From Saprospiraceae bacterium (GTDB lineage: Bacteria > Bacteroidota > Bacteroidia > Chitinophagales > Saprospiraceae): 64,000 bases of DNA. Within the stretch, counting starts at the first letter, position 1. Each line of letters begins with the position of its first letter. The DNA is taken from positions 124,001 through 188,000 of the forward strand of contig JADKBS010000020.1 of NCBI GenBank assembly GCA_016714985.1. Reading direction: 5' to 3'. The notes beneath the pieces are model-generated. The model saw nothing but the letters and a program-made list of their open reading frames with translations, ran no database searches and had not been told where the DNA came from. The position numbers were made by a program, and so were the translations under genes. This document shows positions 33,180-42,684 of this stretch, in pieces.

Positions 33180-33338
33180 GAACCGTTTATTTTGAGCAAA
33201 AATAAGGTTTTATTGGATTTGTCCGTTCCCACTTTGACCTACCAAAAAATGAAATTTTATTTGCCGTCCTCATTGTAATACACGCAATCGGAAGGTTCAT
33301 CCAACTTGGCAAGGGCATCGGGAAATGCACGATAAAAC

Positions 33339-33836
33339 TTACCGTTTCTTCCCCGCCAAACGCAACAGCTCGGCGTCCAACAGTTCAATCCGTTTTTTCA
33401 TCAGCTCGAACTCCTTGCGGAAGCGGGCGTTCTCGGCCCGTTCGCTGGCGGCTATTTCCCGCTCGGTCTCCAAGACCATGCGCAGGGCCTTTAAGGCTTC
33501 CAGCATTTCGTCGTTGGTGGTGCTGCTGGCGGGGCTGCTCGGTGTCTTGGGAATTGGCATGGGGTCTTCTTCTGGGTCTTTCGCAACCACCGACCACTCT
33601 TCTTTCTGCTTGGGGTAGCTGGGGAGGTCTTCCGGCCCCAGCCGCTCGCCCACCAGCCGGGCGAAGGGCACGCCCGACAGTCCTTCCAGTTGCATAAGCA
33701 CGGATACGGCAGGGTCGCTTTCACCGCCCTCCCATTTGCTCACCAATGACCTGCCCACGCCAAAGCGGCGGCCAAAGACTTCTTGCGATTCTTTCCAATG
33801 CGTGCGTATCATTAAGATGTTATTGCCCAGGTACAT
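33339..33836 (-). CDS. XRE-family helix-turn-helix regulator
   Basis: 165 residues from ATG 33836. The HTH is residues 8-55 (WKESQEVFGRRFGVGRSLVS, KWEGGESDPAVSVL). The middle is Pro/Glu/Ser-rich and disordered, and the end is a coiled coil (LETEREIAASERAENARFRK, LMKKRIELLDAELLRL) for oligomerisation. An in-frame extension to 33929 is possible but its composition is unlike coding sequence. The 33837-34202 spacer is AT-rich with no other gene. Confidence 0.8.
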   Translation of the reverse strand: MYLGNNILMIRTHWKESQEVFGRRFGVGRSLVSKWEGGESDPAVSVLMQLEGLSGVPFARLVGERLGPEDLPSYPKQKEEWSVVAKDPEEDPMPIPKTPSSPASSTTNDEMLEALKALRMVLETEREIAASERAENARFRKEFELMKKRIELLDAELLRLAGKKR

Positions 33837-34202
33837 GGCTGCGATTTTAAAACTGCATCGCACATCAATCATTTCCACGAAACGAGTCAAATGTCGCATT
33901 TCATGGAAATGTGCAATGTGCCGTTTCAAACCTAACCAATTTCCTAAATCAACTCAAATAAGCTGAAAACTATTGCAAAAATTCAAGCAAAGGTGAGCCA
34001 TGCTGACCGAAATCATGCTATTCCATCCTTGGCCTTTCATCAAACAACTAGCCGCAATGCAATATTTCCTACCCAAAGATGAGGCTCACAGTAAGAGTGA
34101 TTCCATAAAATAAATCATTTTCCACAAAAAGATGCAATCAATTAAATAAAACTACTAAATTTGCCACATAATCAACCACGAATACTCACATAATTACTCA
34201 CT

Positions 34203-34649
34203 ATGCAACGATTCATCACGCTGGCCATCGTCGTGTCCATTGGGTTGAAGCTGGTTTCGAACCTGGACACAAGCGCCAAAAGGCATGTAAAGCCCACCTA
34301 TGACAACTGTAGCAACGCCACTATGTACAGCGTTAACCTATGCATTGACAGCAAACAAAACGTGTACTGGACGGGCCTTTGGGACGAGTGCTTCAACCTT
34401 GGCACACAGACTACTTGGGCACCAGAACTGGGCACCATCCAAATCCGCTCCAACTGGCAGTTGTGCAAATCGAAGTTCAAGTGGAATTCCGTTCAGTACC
34501 TCTGCCCGGTGCCTGAATATAACTGGACTGTGGGAACGGAACTAAACCAATGGGTGGGCACTATTAGTTTCCCACCGAACGAGTGCCTCGCCGAGGCAGT
34601 GCCCAACTGCTATGGGATGGTCATTTATGGCATGGGGTGCAGGTATTGA
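34203..34649 (+). CDS. secreted cysteine-rich small protein
   Basis: 148 residues. An N-terminal hydrophobic helix (MQRFITLAIVVSIGLKLVS) is followed by a mature part with about eight Cys and many Trp (DECFNLGTQTTWAPELG, PVPEYNWTVGTELNQW), suggesting a disulfide-bonded extracytoplasmic protein. A -7 box TAAATTTG is at 34156-34163. Not recognised. Confidence 0.6.
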   Translation: MQRFITLAIVVSIGLKLVSNLDTSAKRHVKPTYDNCSNATMYSVNLCIDSKQNVYWTGLWDECFNLGTQTTWAPELGTIQIRSNWQLCKSKFKWNSVQYLCPVPEYNWTVGTELNQWVGTISFPPNECLAEAVPNCYGMVIYGMGCRY

Positions 34650-34694
34650 ACGGGGTATTGAAACAACATCAACCTCCCAAAATACCACATACTT

Positions 34695-34853
34695 ATGAGA
34701 AAATATTTATACTTCACGCTGTTGGCCTTTGGCTTTTGGCCAACAGCTATTTCAAATGGACAAGACCTAGCGCTCCAAAGTATAAATGATGCTTACGCCA
34801 TTCGCAATATCCCGACACCAGAAAAAGCACGAGTATGGCTATTGGCGAGTTGA
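34695..34853 (+). CDS. 52-residue peptide with signal sequence, possibly a truncated gene
   Basis: ATG 34695 opens MRKYLYFTLLAFGFWPTAIS, a good signal peptide, then NGQDLALQSINDAYAIRNIP and a stop at 34851. It looks like the start of a larger exported protein cut off early, or a short secreted peptide. It follows the Cys-rich protein by 45 bp. Confidence 0.45.
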   Translation: MRKYLYFTLLAFGFWPTAISNGQDLALQSINDAYAIRNIPTPEKARVWLLAS

Positions 34854-34961
34854 CGTTCGCCGCCTTTAAAATTGTTTGTGTGGTCACGCTCCTCTATTTC
34901 ATTCTTTCGTCATGCTTGCCTTTCCGTTGCGAAGCCAGTAACTTGCGGCCAATTTACTGTG

Positions 34962-36029
34962 ATGCACTTTAGACAACTGCTCGTTATAGTCCTGTCCGTT
35001 GCCTTTGGCAAACCGATTTCTGCTCAGACAATCTTCCCTGACATGCAGGGGCAAGCCCTGTTGGATCAACTTGTTCAAGCCTATAAACCTGCTTCGGTAC
35101 TGACCTACGGACAAGCCCGTGACACGCTGTATGGCCTCATCTACAACCAGAACGACAGCGTGCAATGCGTTTATTCCGGCCATCGCCTTTACCTGCCGCC
35201 CGGCGAAGACCCGACCAGTTGGCTGTTCATGAGCGGCACCAACGATGGCATCAACTGCGAGCACACCTGGCCACAATCGAAAGGAGCGGCCACCGGCAAC
35301 CCTGAGAGCGATATGCACCACCTGTTTCCCACACGCAGTGCCGTCAACGCAGCAAGGGACAATTTCCCTTTCAATGAAATCCCAGACGTGCAAACGACCC
35401 AATGGTACTATCTCGACCAAGTGCAGACCTATATGCCAGTTCAGGAAATTGAACTTTATAGCGAGCGGGTCAACGGAACATTCGAGCCAAGGGAAGACCA
35501 CAAGGGCAATGTGGCAAGGGCCATGTTCTACTTTTACACCATGTACCAGCAGGAAGCAGACGCCGCCGACCCAAATTACTTCCAGCTCCAACGACAGGTA
35601 CTCTGTGAATGGCACTACCTCGACCCTGCCGACAGCCTCGAAACCCGCCGCTCCTGGCAAATTGCCAACTACCAAGACGGCAAGCCCAACCCTTATGTTG
35701 TGGATTGCACCCTGCTTTCCCGAAGCTTCTGCTCCGATACGCCGGGGGAATGCCCCACCCCGATTTCATCCACCCAGGATGGCAATGTTCAGCATGAAAA
35801 ATCAGAAAGCCTGCTCATTGCCCCTAACCCAATTACCTCCAACGCAGTGGCCATCCATGCCACCGAACCAGGCCGATTGACCGTATTGGATTCGCTTGGC
35901 AGAAAATTGATGGAGGTGCAGTGGTCGCCAGGCCAACCATTGGAAATCGGCAGCTTGCCGCTCGGTCATTATTTCATTGCGTTGGACAAAAAATCGGGAA
36001 TGGCCACAGGCCAATTCATCAAGGAATAA
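34962..36029 (+). CDS. secreted endonuclease I family nuclease with T9SS domain
   Basis: 355 residues from ATG 34962. Signal peptide MHFRQLLVIVLSVAFGKPISA. The nuclease domain has CEHTWPQSKGA and SDMHHLFPTRSAVNAARDN, the beta-beta-alpha metal site of endonuclease I (EndA-type). The C-terminal part is a T9SS type A domain (LIAPNPITSNAVAIHATE to ATGQFIKE). It probably degrades extracellular DNA for nutrients. An in-frame extension to 34872 lacks signal-peptide character. Confidence 0.9.
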   Translation: MHFRQLLVIVLSVAFGKPISAQTIFPDMQGQALLDQLVQAYKPASVLTYGQARDTLYGLIYNQNDSVQCVYSGHRLYLPPGEDPTSWLFMSGTNDGINCEHTWPQSKGAATGNPESDMHHLFPTRSAVNAARDNFPFNEIPDVQTTQWYYLDQVQTYMPVQEIELYSERVNGTFEPREDHKGNVARAMFYFYTMYQQEADAADPNYFQLQRQVLCEWHYLDPADSLETRRSWQIANYQDGKPNPYVVDCTLLSRSFCSDTPGECPTPISSTQDGNVQHEKSESLLIAPNPITSNAVAIHATEPGRLTVLDSLGRKLMEVQWSPGQPLEIGSLPLGHYFIALDKKSGMATGQFIKE

Positions 36030-36030
36030 A

Positions 36031-36074
36031 ATGGAAAAGCCCGTGACAGGGAATCCCCGCACGGACTTTTCCAT
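36031..36074. terminator. hairpin between convergent nuclease and EF-G genes
   Basis: ATGGAAAAGCCCGTG pairs with CACGGACTTTTCCAT (one mismatch plus a bulge) across a short loop, directly after the nuclease stop. Confidence 0.55.
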
Positions 36075-36100
36075 ACCTTCATACCTCACACCTCCATACC

Positions 36101-38230
36101 TCAATCCTCCTCCTTCTGCGTCGCCTTGTGCTCCGCAATCAGTTTTTGCTGAATATCTGGCGGTGCGGGAGCGTACTCGGCAAACTTCCGGCTGAACTTC
36201 GCCTTGCCCTGGGAGATGGAGCGCAGCGTCGAGGAGTACTGGTACATCTCGGCCAGCGGTATGCGGGCCATGATTTTCTGATAGTGATCATCGGAATCCA
36301 TGCCCATGATGATGGCCCGGCGGGTTTGCAGGTCGCCCATGATATCGCCCATCACCTCGCCGTCGCAGAGGATTTCCACGTCGTAAATCGGCTCCATGAT
36401 TTGAGCGCCTGCTTTCTCGAAATTGGCTCGGAAAGCTTGGATACTGGCCGTCATGAACGCCATGTCGTTCGAGTCAACGGGGTGCATTTTGCCGTCGTAG
36501 ATGCTCACCCGGATGTCCTGGCAGTTGGACCCCGTAAGTGGGCCTTCCTCCATTTTCTGTAGTACGCCTTTCTTGATGGCACCGGAGAAACGGGCATCAA
36601 TCGAGCCGCCGACGATGCACCAGTAGAAGGCTAATTCACCACCCCAGGGCAGTTGTTCCACATCCTTCTGCCGGGTGGTAAGACCTTGCGGGTCGGGCAT
36701 ACCGTCGTGGTAAGGCTCGATGCGCATGTGAACTTCTGCAAATTGGCCAGCGCCACCCGTCTGTTTCTTGTGACGGTACATCTCGTTCGACTCCTTCGTG
36801 ATGGTTTCCCGATAGGGGATGCGAGGCCGGATGAATTCCATGCTCACCCCAAACTCCTGCTCGATGCGGTGCTTCACGAGGTCGAGGTGCAGTTGTCCCT
36901 GACCTTCCAATATCGTCTGTTTCAAAGTAGCAGATTGGATGACCTTCAGCGTGGGGTCTTCCTCAGAAATGGAATGGAGCGCCTTCATCAGTTTCTCCAT
37001 ATCGTTCTTATTGGGTGGGTTCACTGCCACCTCAATGCGGGAATTGGGGAAATGAATCGGGTCTATCTTGCGGTCAACGCCCTTCTTGTTCAGCGTTTGG
37101 TTGGTATGCGAATTTTTCAGCTTCACCGTGCAGCCGAGGTCGCCCGCTTTGAGCTGTTCAGTGGCCTCCCGGTTCTTGCCATTGGCGAGGTAAAGCTGCC
37201 CGAAGCGCTCCACGGTGCGGTTGTCGGCGTTGGTGAGTTCGTCGCCAGCGTGCAGCACGCCCGAAAACACCTTGAAGTAGGAAATGACGCCCACCCGTGG
37301 TTCGTTGTGGGTCTTGAAGATGAAAATAGTGGTGTCTCCCTTGCTGTCGCAATTGAGTTCGCCACCATCTTCCAGTTTCACGCTGGCCCGTTCGGCAGGC
37401 GAGGGGCACACGTCGTTGATGAAGCCCATGATGCGCCCACTGCCCATGTTTTTTGCTGCGGAGCAGCAGAACAGTGGGTAAATGGAACGGTTGGCAATGG
37501 CCAATCTTAGGCCAGCGGCCAAGTCATCCTCAGAAAGGTTGCCCTCCTCAAAATAGCGCTCCATGAGGGTCTCATCATTCTCTGCCGCTGCCTCCACAAT
37601 TGCCCGGTGCATTTCGTCTGCCCGGCCTTTTTCTGCATCTGGAATGGGTTTTTTCTCTGGTTTTCCGCCGTTGGCTGGAAAGACGTACATCACCATGCGC
37701 AGGGCGTCAATGATGCTGTTGAAGCCAGTGCCTGCGTTCACGGGATACTGGAACGGCATCACCTTCGTGCCAAAACGCCCCCTTGCCTGCTCCACGGTAG
37801 CGTCGTAGTCTGCCTTCTCATGGTCAAGTTGGTTGACGATGAAAAGACAAGGTGTGTCAAAATTCTCGACGTATTCCCAAAGCAGTTCTGTACCTACTTC
37901 CACGCCACCCTTTGCGTTCAGCACCATGAGGGCGGTGGAGGAAACCTTTAGCGAAGCGACCACCTCGCCCACGAAGTCGTCGGAGCCGGGCGTGTCCAGC
38001 ACGTTGATTTTGTTGCCCCGCCAGTCGTCGTGCATGAGGGTGGAGAAGATGGAGTTGCCGCGCTCGTGCTCTATGTCGGTGTAGTCGGACACGGTGTTCT
38101 GTTCCTGCACCGTGCCCCTGCGACTGATGCCACCGGACTCGAAGAGCATCGTCTCGGCCAAGGTCGTCTTGCCGCAGCCGGGGTGGCCGAGCATGACGAC
38201 GTTGCGGATGTTGCTGGTGTCGTAAGTCAT
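36101..38230 (-). CDS. elongation factor G paralogue (EF-G-like GTPase)
   Basis: 709 residues with the full EF-G domain order. P-loop GHPGCGKTT (15-23), switch II DTPGSDDFVGE, then domains II-V (the EGQGQLHLDLVKHRIEQEFG region and GDIMGDLQTRRA near the end). It departs from canonical EF-G: G1 lacks the usual AHxDAGKTT, switch I is short and G4 is NQLD rather than NKxD. It therefore belongs to the second EF-G-like group of Bacteroidota and is probably not the main translocase. Role in translation is inferred only. Confidence 0.85.
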   Translation of the reverse strand: MTYDTSNIRNVVMLGHPGCGKTTLAETMLFESGGISRRGTVQEQNTVSDYTDIEHERGNSIFSTLMHDDWRGNKINVLDTPGSDDFVGEVVASLKVSSTALMVLNAKGGVEVGTELLWEYVENFDTPCLFIVNQLDHEKADYDATVEQARGRFGTKVMPFQYPVNAGTGFNSIIDALRMVMYVFPANGGKPEKKPIPDAEKGRADEMHRAIVEAAAENDETLMERYFEEGNLSEDDLAAGLRLAIANRSIYPLFCCSAAKNMGSGRIMGFINDVCPSPAERASVKLEDGGELNCDSKGDTTIFIFKTHNEPRVGVISYFKVFSGVLHAGDELTNADNRTVERFGQLYLANGKNREATEQLKAGDLGCTVKLKNSHTNQTLNKKGVDRKIDPIHFPNSRIEVAVNPPNKNDMEKLMKALHSISEEDPTLKVIQSATLKQTILEGQGQLHLDLVKHRIEQEFGVSMEFIRPRIPYRETITKESNEMYRHKKQTGGAGQFAEVHMRIEPYHDGMPDPQGLTTRQKDVEQLPWGGELAFYWCIVGGSIDARFSGAIKKGVLQKMEEGPLTGSNCQDIRVSIYDGKMHPVDSNDMAFMTASIQAFRANFEKAGAQIMEPIYDVEILCDGEVMGDIMGDLQTRRAIIMGMDSDDHYQKIMARIPLAEMYQYSSTLRSISQGKAKFSRKFAEYAPAPPDIQQKLIAEHKATQKEED

Positions 38231-38684
38231 AATGCTAAAAATTGGTTGAGGCAGGAGGGAAATTGGGAAACTTAAAAATTAAGAAATTGTAGGGACTTAG
38301 TTGGTGTACCGCTAATTTCTCAATTCCCTAATTTTCAACCTGCTTGTTGGTTTATTCGCTGTTGGCTGTCCGTCTTTGGCTCGATTTGGTTAGTAAAAGG
38401 GAACAAGGCCCAACAAACGACAAAAGATATTTTTGAGAATTCGAGCCGTGAACTTATTAAATTACGGCTACTAAAAAAATTTTTTTTCAATAAAGCATGA
38501 CTTCCCTTCGGAATACCACGTACGGCCCTCGTCCCCTGCCAAATATTCACACCATCGTGAACAATGCTGCGTATTGTTGTTTGTTTTGCGGGCGAAAGGC
38601 TGGGCGCAAAAAAAGAACCCACAGCCACCCCAATCGGTGACAAAAATCTAGTCTCCGATTAAGAAAAGTCATTAAACAATTGAC

Positions 38685-39308
38685 ATGACCGAGCTGATTG
38701 ATAGGATTTCCAAAAGAATGAAGGCCCCGCTGCCGGGCCGACCCGCCCATTTGCAAATGGCGCACATCACCCGGCGGCACTATGTGGACGCACCTGCAGA
38801 GGCCAAGCAGGCAGCGGTGCTCATGGCGCTATTTCCCAAAAATGAAGCGTGGCATATCCTCTTCATCGAGCGGAACGCCAACGACCGTGACCACCACGGC
38901 GGGCAAATCGGCTTTCCCGGCGGCAAGGCAGAACCGGAGGATGCCTCCATGCTCGCAACGGCATTGCGGGAAGCGGAAGAAGAAGTGGGAATCTTTCGGG
39001 AAGAAGTGAAGGTCTTGGGTGCCCTGACGGAACTCTACATCCCCGTCAGCAATTTCCAGGTGCATCCATTTGTGGGCTACCTGGAGGCTTCCCCAAAATA
39101 CAAGTTGCAAGTCGAAGAAGTGAACGAGGTGCTGGAAGTACCACTCTCCCATTTTCAACAGCCCCAAATCCGCCGCACAACAGACATCCGTATTGCCCCG
39201 CAGATCGCCTTGAAGCACGTACCCTATTTCGATGTGCAGGGCCGGGTGCTTTGGGGTGCTACCGCCATGATGCTCAATGAGTTGTTGGAAATCGTCGGAC
39301 AAACCTGA
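38685..39308 (+). CDS. Nudix hydrolase, CoA pyrophosphatase type
   Basis: 207 residues. The Nudix box is GGKAEPEDASMLATALREAEEEVGI, preceded by NDRDHHGGQIGFPGGKAE, which carries the extended motif of NudL/CoAse proteins. It would split CoA or related nucleotide diphosphates to 4'-phosphopantetheine and ADP. It is a single-gene unit. The 454-bp upstream spacer (38231-38684) is AT-rich with imperfect inverted repeats near 38262-38340 and no convincing gene. Confidence 0.88.
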   Translation: MTELIDRISKRMKAPLPGRPAHLQMAHITRRHYVDAPAEAKQAAVLMALFPKNEAWHILFIERNANDRDHHGGQIGFPGGKAEPEDASMLATALREAEEEVGIFREEVKVLGALTELYIPVSNFQVHPFVGYLEASPKYKLQVEEVNEVLEVPLSHFQQPQIRRTTDIRIAPQIALKHVPYFDVQGRVLWGATAMMLNELLEIVGQT

Positions 39309-39454
39309 CGCTGTTTGTCTATTTTTTGCTACAAGCCATCCCCTTTTTCAGCATTCTGGATAAATTTTGTTTTTTTTGACAAACAAGGCAGTGCTTTTTA
39401 CAGTTGTTTAGGTGAGATTTGCTGTTGAAAACCAAACACTTATTATCCAAGAAA

Positions 39455-39922
39455 ATGACAATATACCGCAAAACATCTGGCTTTAGGCTCAACGGCATCA
39501 CAGGGGTGCTCATTCTCGTAGGGTTCATCGTGGCCATGTACTTCATCATCAAGTACACCTTGATAGCCCTCACCTTCGTGGCACCGCTACTGCTTATCGC
39601 TACCCTGCTCATTGACCACACCGTGGTCACCAATTACCTGAAATGGATTGGCAGCACCTTGAAGTCCAATTGGCCATTGGGTGTCGGTGCTATCTTGTTC
39701 ACCATATTCGGCTATGCACTGGTGTTCCCTTTCCTATTTGGCAAGGCAATACTGAAAAAGAAGTTCAAACAGGCCAAACAGCAATTCGAAAATGAGCGCC
39801 AAGGCGAGTTGATTGATTTCGAGGAAATCGAAAGCAAGCCCAACCAGGAAAAACCCCTCGAATTGCCCGAACTGAAAAAGCAAACTGGGGGCAGCGCTTA
39901 TGACAAGTATTTTGACTCGTGA
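39455..39922 (+). CDS. small membrane protein of unknown function
   Basis: 155 residues from ATG 39455. Three hydrophobic segments (GVLILVGFIVAMYFIIKYTL, FVAPLLLIATLLI, VGAILFTIFGYALVFPFLF) are followed by a basic cytoplasmic tail (KKKFKQAKQQFENERQ) and an acidic end. Conserved in appearance with Bacteroidota hypothetical proteins, but I cannot name a family. Followed by heptamer repeats at 39917-39950. Confidence 0.7.
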   Translation: MTIYRKTSGFRLNGITGVLILVGFIVAMYFIIKYTLIALTFVAPLLLIATLLIDHTVVTNYLKWIGSTLKSNWPLGVGAILFTIFGYALVFPFLFGKAILKKKFKQAKQQFENERQGELIDFEEIESKPNQEKPLELPELKKQTGGSAYDKYFDS

Positions 39923-40135
39923 CTCGTGATTGGTGATTCGTGACTGGGGACTTCTGGAATTTTTGCCAACACGAAGCTTTATGGTATAAGCAACAAGCCC
40001 ATTCCACCGAAGGTGGAAAAAGCATAAGAAATCATAAAGAAATCTGCGTCTTTCTGCGTCAGAAAACTGTATCAGCATTTTTCCGAATTGCGCCAATCCG
40101 CAATCCGTAATCCGCAATCCGCAATCCGCATTCCC
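39917..40135. repeat. heptamer repeat spacer
   Basis: 39917-39950 is a run of GACTCGT, GACTCGT, GATTGGT, GATTCGT and GACTGGG units. 40095-40135 is CCGCAAT, CCGTAAT, CCGCAAT, CCGCAAT, CCGCATT. The two sets are different in sequence but equal in period. Confidence 0.65.
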
Positions 40136-42415
40136 TCAATTCCCCTGCGCATCCACCGATGCAATCGCCGCCATGTTAACGATATTGTCCACTTCTGTGC
40201 CTTTCGGCAACAGGTGAATCGGTTTCGCCAAGCCGATGATGAGCGGTCCGATGGAATGGGCGCTGCTCATGTGCCGCACCAACCGCAAGCTGATATTGGC
40301 AGCATCGAGGTTTGGGAAAATGAGCAGGTTCGGTTGGCGGCGGCGGAGGTTGGCAAAGGGGTAATGCTCAGCCAATATCTCCGGGTTGAAGGCCACGTCG
40401 GGCTGCACGGGGCCGTCCACCATCAGATCGGGGCGGCGGGCACTGACGAGTTCCACGGCCTCCCTCACCTTCTCCGTTTCAGGGGTGCGTACCGCACCAA
40501 AATTGGAGAACGAAAGCATGGCAATTCTAGGCTCTATGCGCATCCGCTCCATTTCTTCTGCTGCCATCAGCGTAATTTCCGCCATCTGCGCAGCAGTGGG
40601 GTTGATGTTCACGGCAGCATCCGCAAAGACGTAGGTCTTGTGCTCGTGCTGCAATAGGTACATGCCCGCCACGAGCTTGCCCTTTTCCTTCGCGCCAATG
40701 ATGCGCAGGGCTGGCCGCAGCACGTCAATATATTGCACGGTGGCGCCCGCTACCATGCCGTCGGCGTGGCCTTGCTGCACCATCATGGCACCGAAGTAGA
40801 AGTAGTTTTTCAGATCGAAATCGGCTTGGCTCAGGGTCACGCCCTTTCGTTGGCGCAGCCGATAATATTCCTTCACATAATCGTCACGGTGCGGCCAAAG
40901 CTTAGGCTCGATGATTTCAATGCCCTCGGGACTGTGGTGCAGTTCTTCAAAATGCTGCAACAGTTCTTGTTTGTTTCTCGCCAATAGAACGGGCTTGGCG
41001 TAGCCTTCCGACACGATTTCGCTGGCTGCCCAGATGACCTTCGGGTGGTCGGCTTCTGGGAACACGATGCGCTTGGGGGCTTTTTTTGCAAGGATGTAAA
41101 TATTGCGCATGAACTCCCTCGACCAGTCCACTTTTTGTCGGAGCGCTTCCCGATAGGCTTCGAGGTCGAGCTGCTTTTGCGCCACCCCACTTTGCATGGC
41201 TGCCGCTGCTACCGCCGAAGATGCCGCCACCAGTACCCGGTGGTCGAATGGCTTGGGGATGATATAATCAGGCCCGAAGCTGAGGCCCATGTCGTCGTAG
41301 GCCCGCTTCACAGAGTCGGGTACTTCTTCCTTGGCGAGGTTGGCCAGGGCCTTTGCCGCTGCCAGCTTCATCTCCTCATTGATGGCCGTGGCCTCCACGT
41401 CGAGCGCCCCACGGAAGATGAAGGGGAAGCCGAGCACGTTGTTCACCTGGTTGGGGTAGTCGCTGCGGCCCGTGGCCACAATGGCGTCGGGCCTTGCTTG
41501 CTTCGCAATGGGGTACTCCACCTCTGGGTCAGGATTGGCCATGGCGAAGATGATGGGCCGCTCGGCCATGGATTGGAGCATTTCGGGCGTCAGCAAATTG
41601 GCCTTGGAGACCCCGCAAAACGCATCGGCACCCCGCATGGCATCCTCCAGCGTGTGGGCCTTTGTTTTTCGATAAAACTTCTGCTTGTAAGGGTTGCTGT
41701 CATCGTCGCCCCGGCCTTGCCAGAGAACGCCTTTACTGTCGGTCATCAGGATGTTTTCCAGCTTCACGCCGAGCGTTACGTAGAAGTTTGCGCAAGCGAT
41801 GCCAGCCGCCCCCGCCCCGCTGATGACCATTTTGAGGTTGCCCAAATCCTTGCCCACCAATTCCACCGCATTCAGCAGCGCCGCCCCTGAGATGATGGCC
41901 GTACCATGCTGGTCGTCGTGGAAAACGGGGATGTCCAGCTCCCGCTTCAGTGTTTCTTCGATGTAAAAACACTCCGGTGCCTTAATGTCCTCCAGGTTGA
42001 TGCCACCGAAGGTCGGCGCAATATTGCGCACGGTGCGGATGACCTCGTCGGGGTCTTCCGAGTTCACCTCAATGTCGAACACGTCCACATCCGCGAAGCG
42101 TTTGAACAGCACGCCCTTGCCTTCCATCACAGGCTTGCCGGCCAAGGCGCCAATATTGCCGAGGCCGAGCACCGCCGTACCGTTGCTGACCACCGCCACG
42201 AGGTTGCCCTTGGCCGTATAGCGCCGGGCCAGTGAGGGGTCTTTTGCGATTTCGAGGCAAGGCTGTGCCACGCCGGGCGTATAGGCGAGCGAGAGGTCGC
42301 CCTGGGTAACGCATGGCTTTGTGGGCACGACTTCGATTTTTCCCCGACGGGGAAATTCATGGTATTGCAGCGCAGCTTTGCGCAAGCCTTCTAATTTGGA
42401 ATCCGGTTGTGGCAT
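40136..42415 (-). CDS. maeB: NADP-dependent malic enzyme with phosphotransacetylase-like domain
   Basis: 759 residues from ATG 42415. The N-terminal malic enzyme (1 to about 430) shows SLAYTPGVAQPCLEIAKDP, NGTAVLGLGNIGALAGKPVM, FHDDQHGTAIISGAALLNA and VISGAGAAGIACANFY. The C-terminal half (about 430-759) is a phosphate acetyltransferase-like domain (RIVFPEADHPKVIWAA, GMVAGATVQYIDVLRPALRI, AMLSFSNFGAVRTPETEKV). It converts malate to pyruvate and CO2 with NADPH formation. The C-terminal domain is usually regulatory (acetyl-CoA). Confidence 0.95.
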   Translation of the reverse strand: MPQPDSKLEGLRKAALQYHEFPRRGKIEVVPTKPCVTQGDLSLAYTPGVAQPCLEIAKDPSLARRYTAKGNLVAVVSNGTAVLGLGNIGALAGKPVMEGKGVLFKRFADVDVFDIEVNSEDPDEVIRTVRNIAPTFGGINLEDIKAPECFYIEETLKRELDIPVFHDDQHGTAIISGAALLNAVELVGKDLGNLKMVISGAGAAGIACANFYVTLGVKLENILMTDSKGVLWQGRGDDDSNPYKQKFYRKTKAHTLEDAMRGADAFCGVSKANLLTPEMLQSMAERPIIFAMANPDPEVEYPIAKQARPDAIVATGRSDYPNQVNNVLGFPFIFRGALDVEATAINEEMKLAAAKALANLAKEEVPDSVKRAYDDMGLSFGPDYIIPKPFDHRVLVAASSAVAAAAMQSGVAQKQLDLEAYREALRQKVDWSREFMRNIYILAKKAPKRIVFPEADHPKVIWAASEIVSEGYAKPVLLARNKQELLQHFEELHHSPEGIEIIEPKLWPHRDDYVKEYYRLRQRKGVTLSQADFDLKNYFYFGAMMVQQGHADGMVAGATVQYIDVLRPALRIIGAKEKGKLVAGMYLLQHEHKTYVFADAAVNINPTAAQMAEITLMAAEEMERMRIEPRIAMLSFSNFGAVRTPETEKVREAVELVSARRPDLMVDGPVQPDVAFNPEILAEHYPFANLRRRQPNLLIFPNLDAANISLRLVRHMSSAHSIGPLIIGLAKPIHLLPKGTEVDNIVNMAAIASVDAQGN

Positions 42416-42631
42416 GGTTAGAAAAGTTAGTTTAAACAATGCCGCAAAGTGGAAGGAAAAGGCGGGAGCTTTGATGATTTTTGGTACTTTAAATAAGGTA
42501 AAATGTCAGTAGTTCGAGCAGCTTTTTTTATTCTATACAGCCGCTGCGTACTGCCTCCGCCTCTTTACCGCAATTACGCTCGCCAAAGAAAGGAACTTCG
42601 CAAAACTACAATTGAGATGCCTTGAAATCCA

Positions 42632-42668
42632 AAGAGGCATGAGGACAAATGCCTCATGCCTCTTTTTC
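42632..42668. terminator. terminator of the FadL gene
   Basis: AAGAGGCATGAGG and GCCTCATGCCTCTTTTT form a 12-bp stem. It lies 17 nt beyond the stop of the leftward porin gene. Confidence 0.65.
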
Positions 42669-42684
42669 TTGATTACCTTATGGT

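Noticed and set aside
38335..38643. 102-residue frame in the 38231-38684 spacer
   Set aside because: It crosses AT-rich spacer with inverted repeats, has no motif, and codon use is unlike neighbouring genes.
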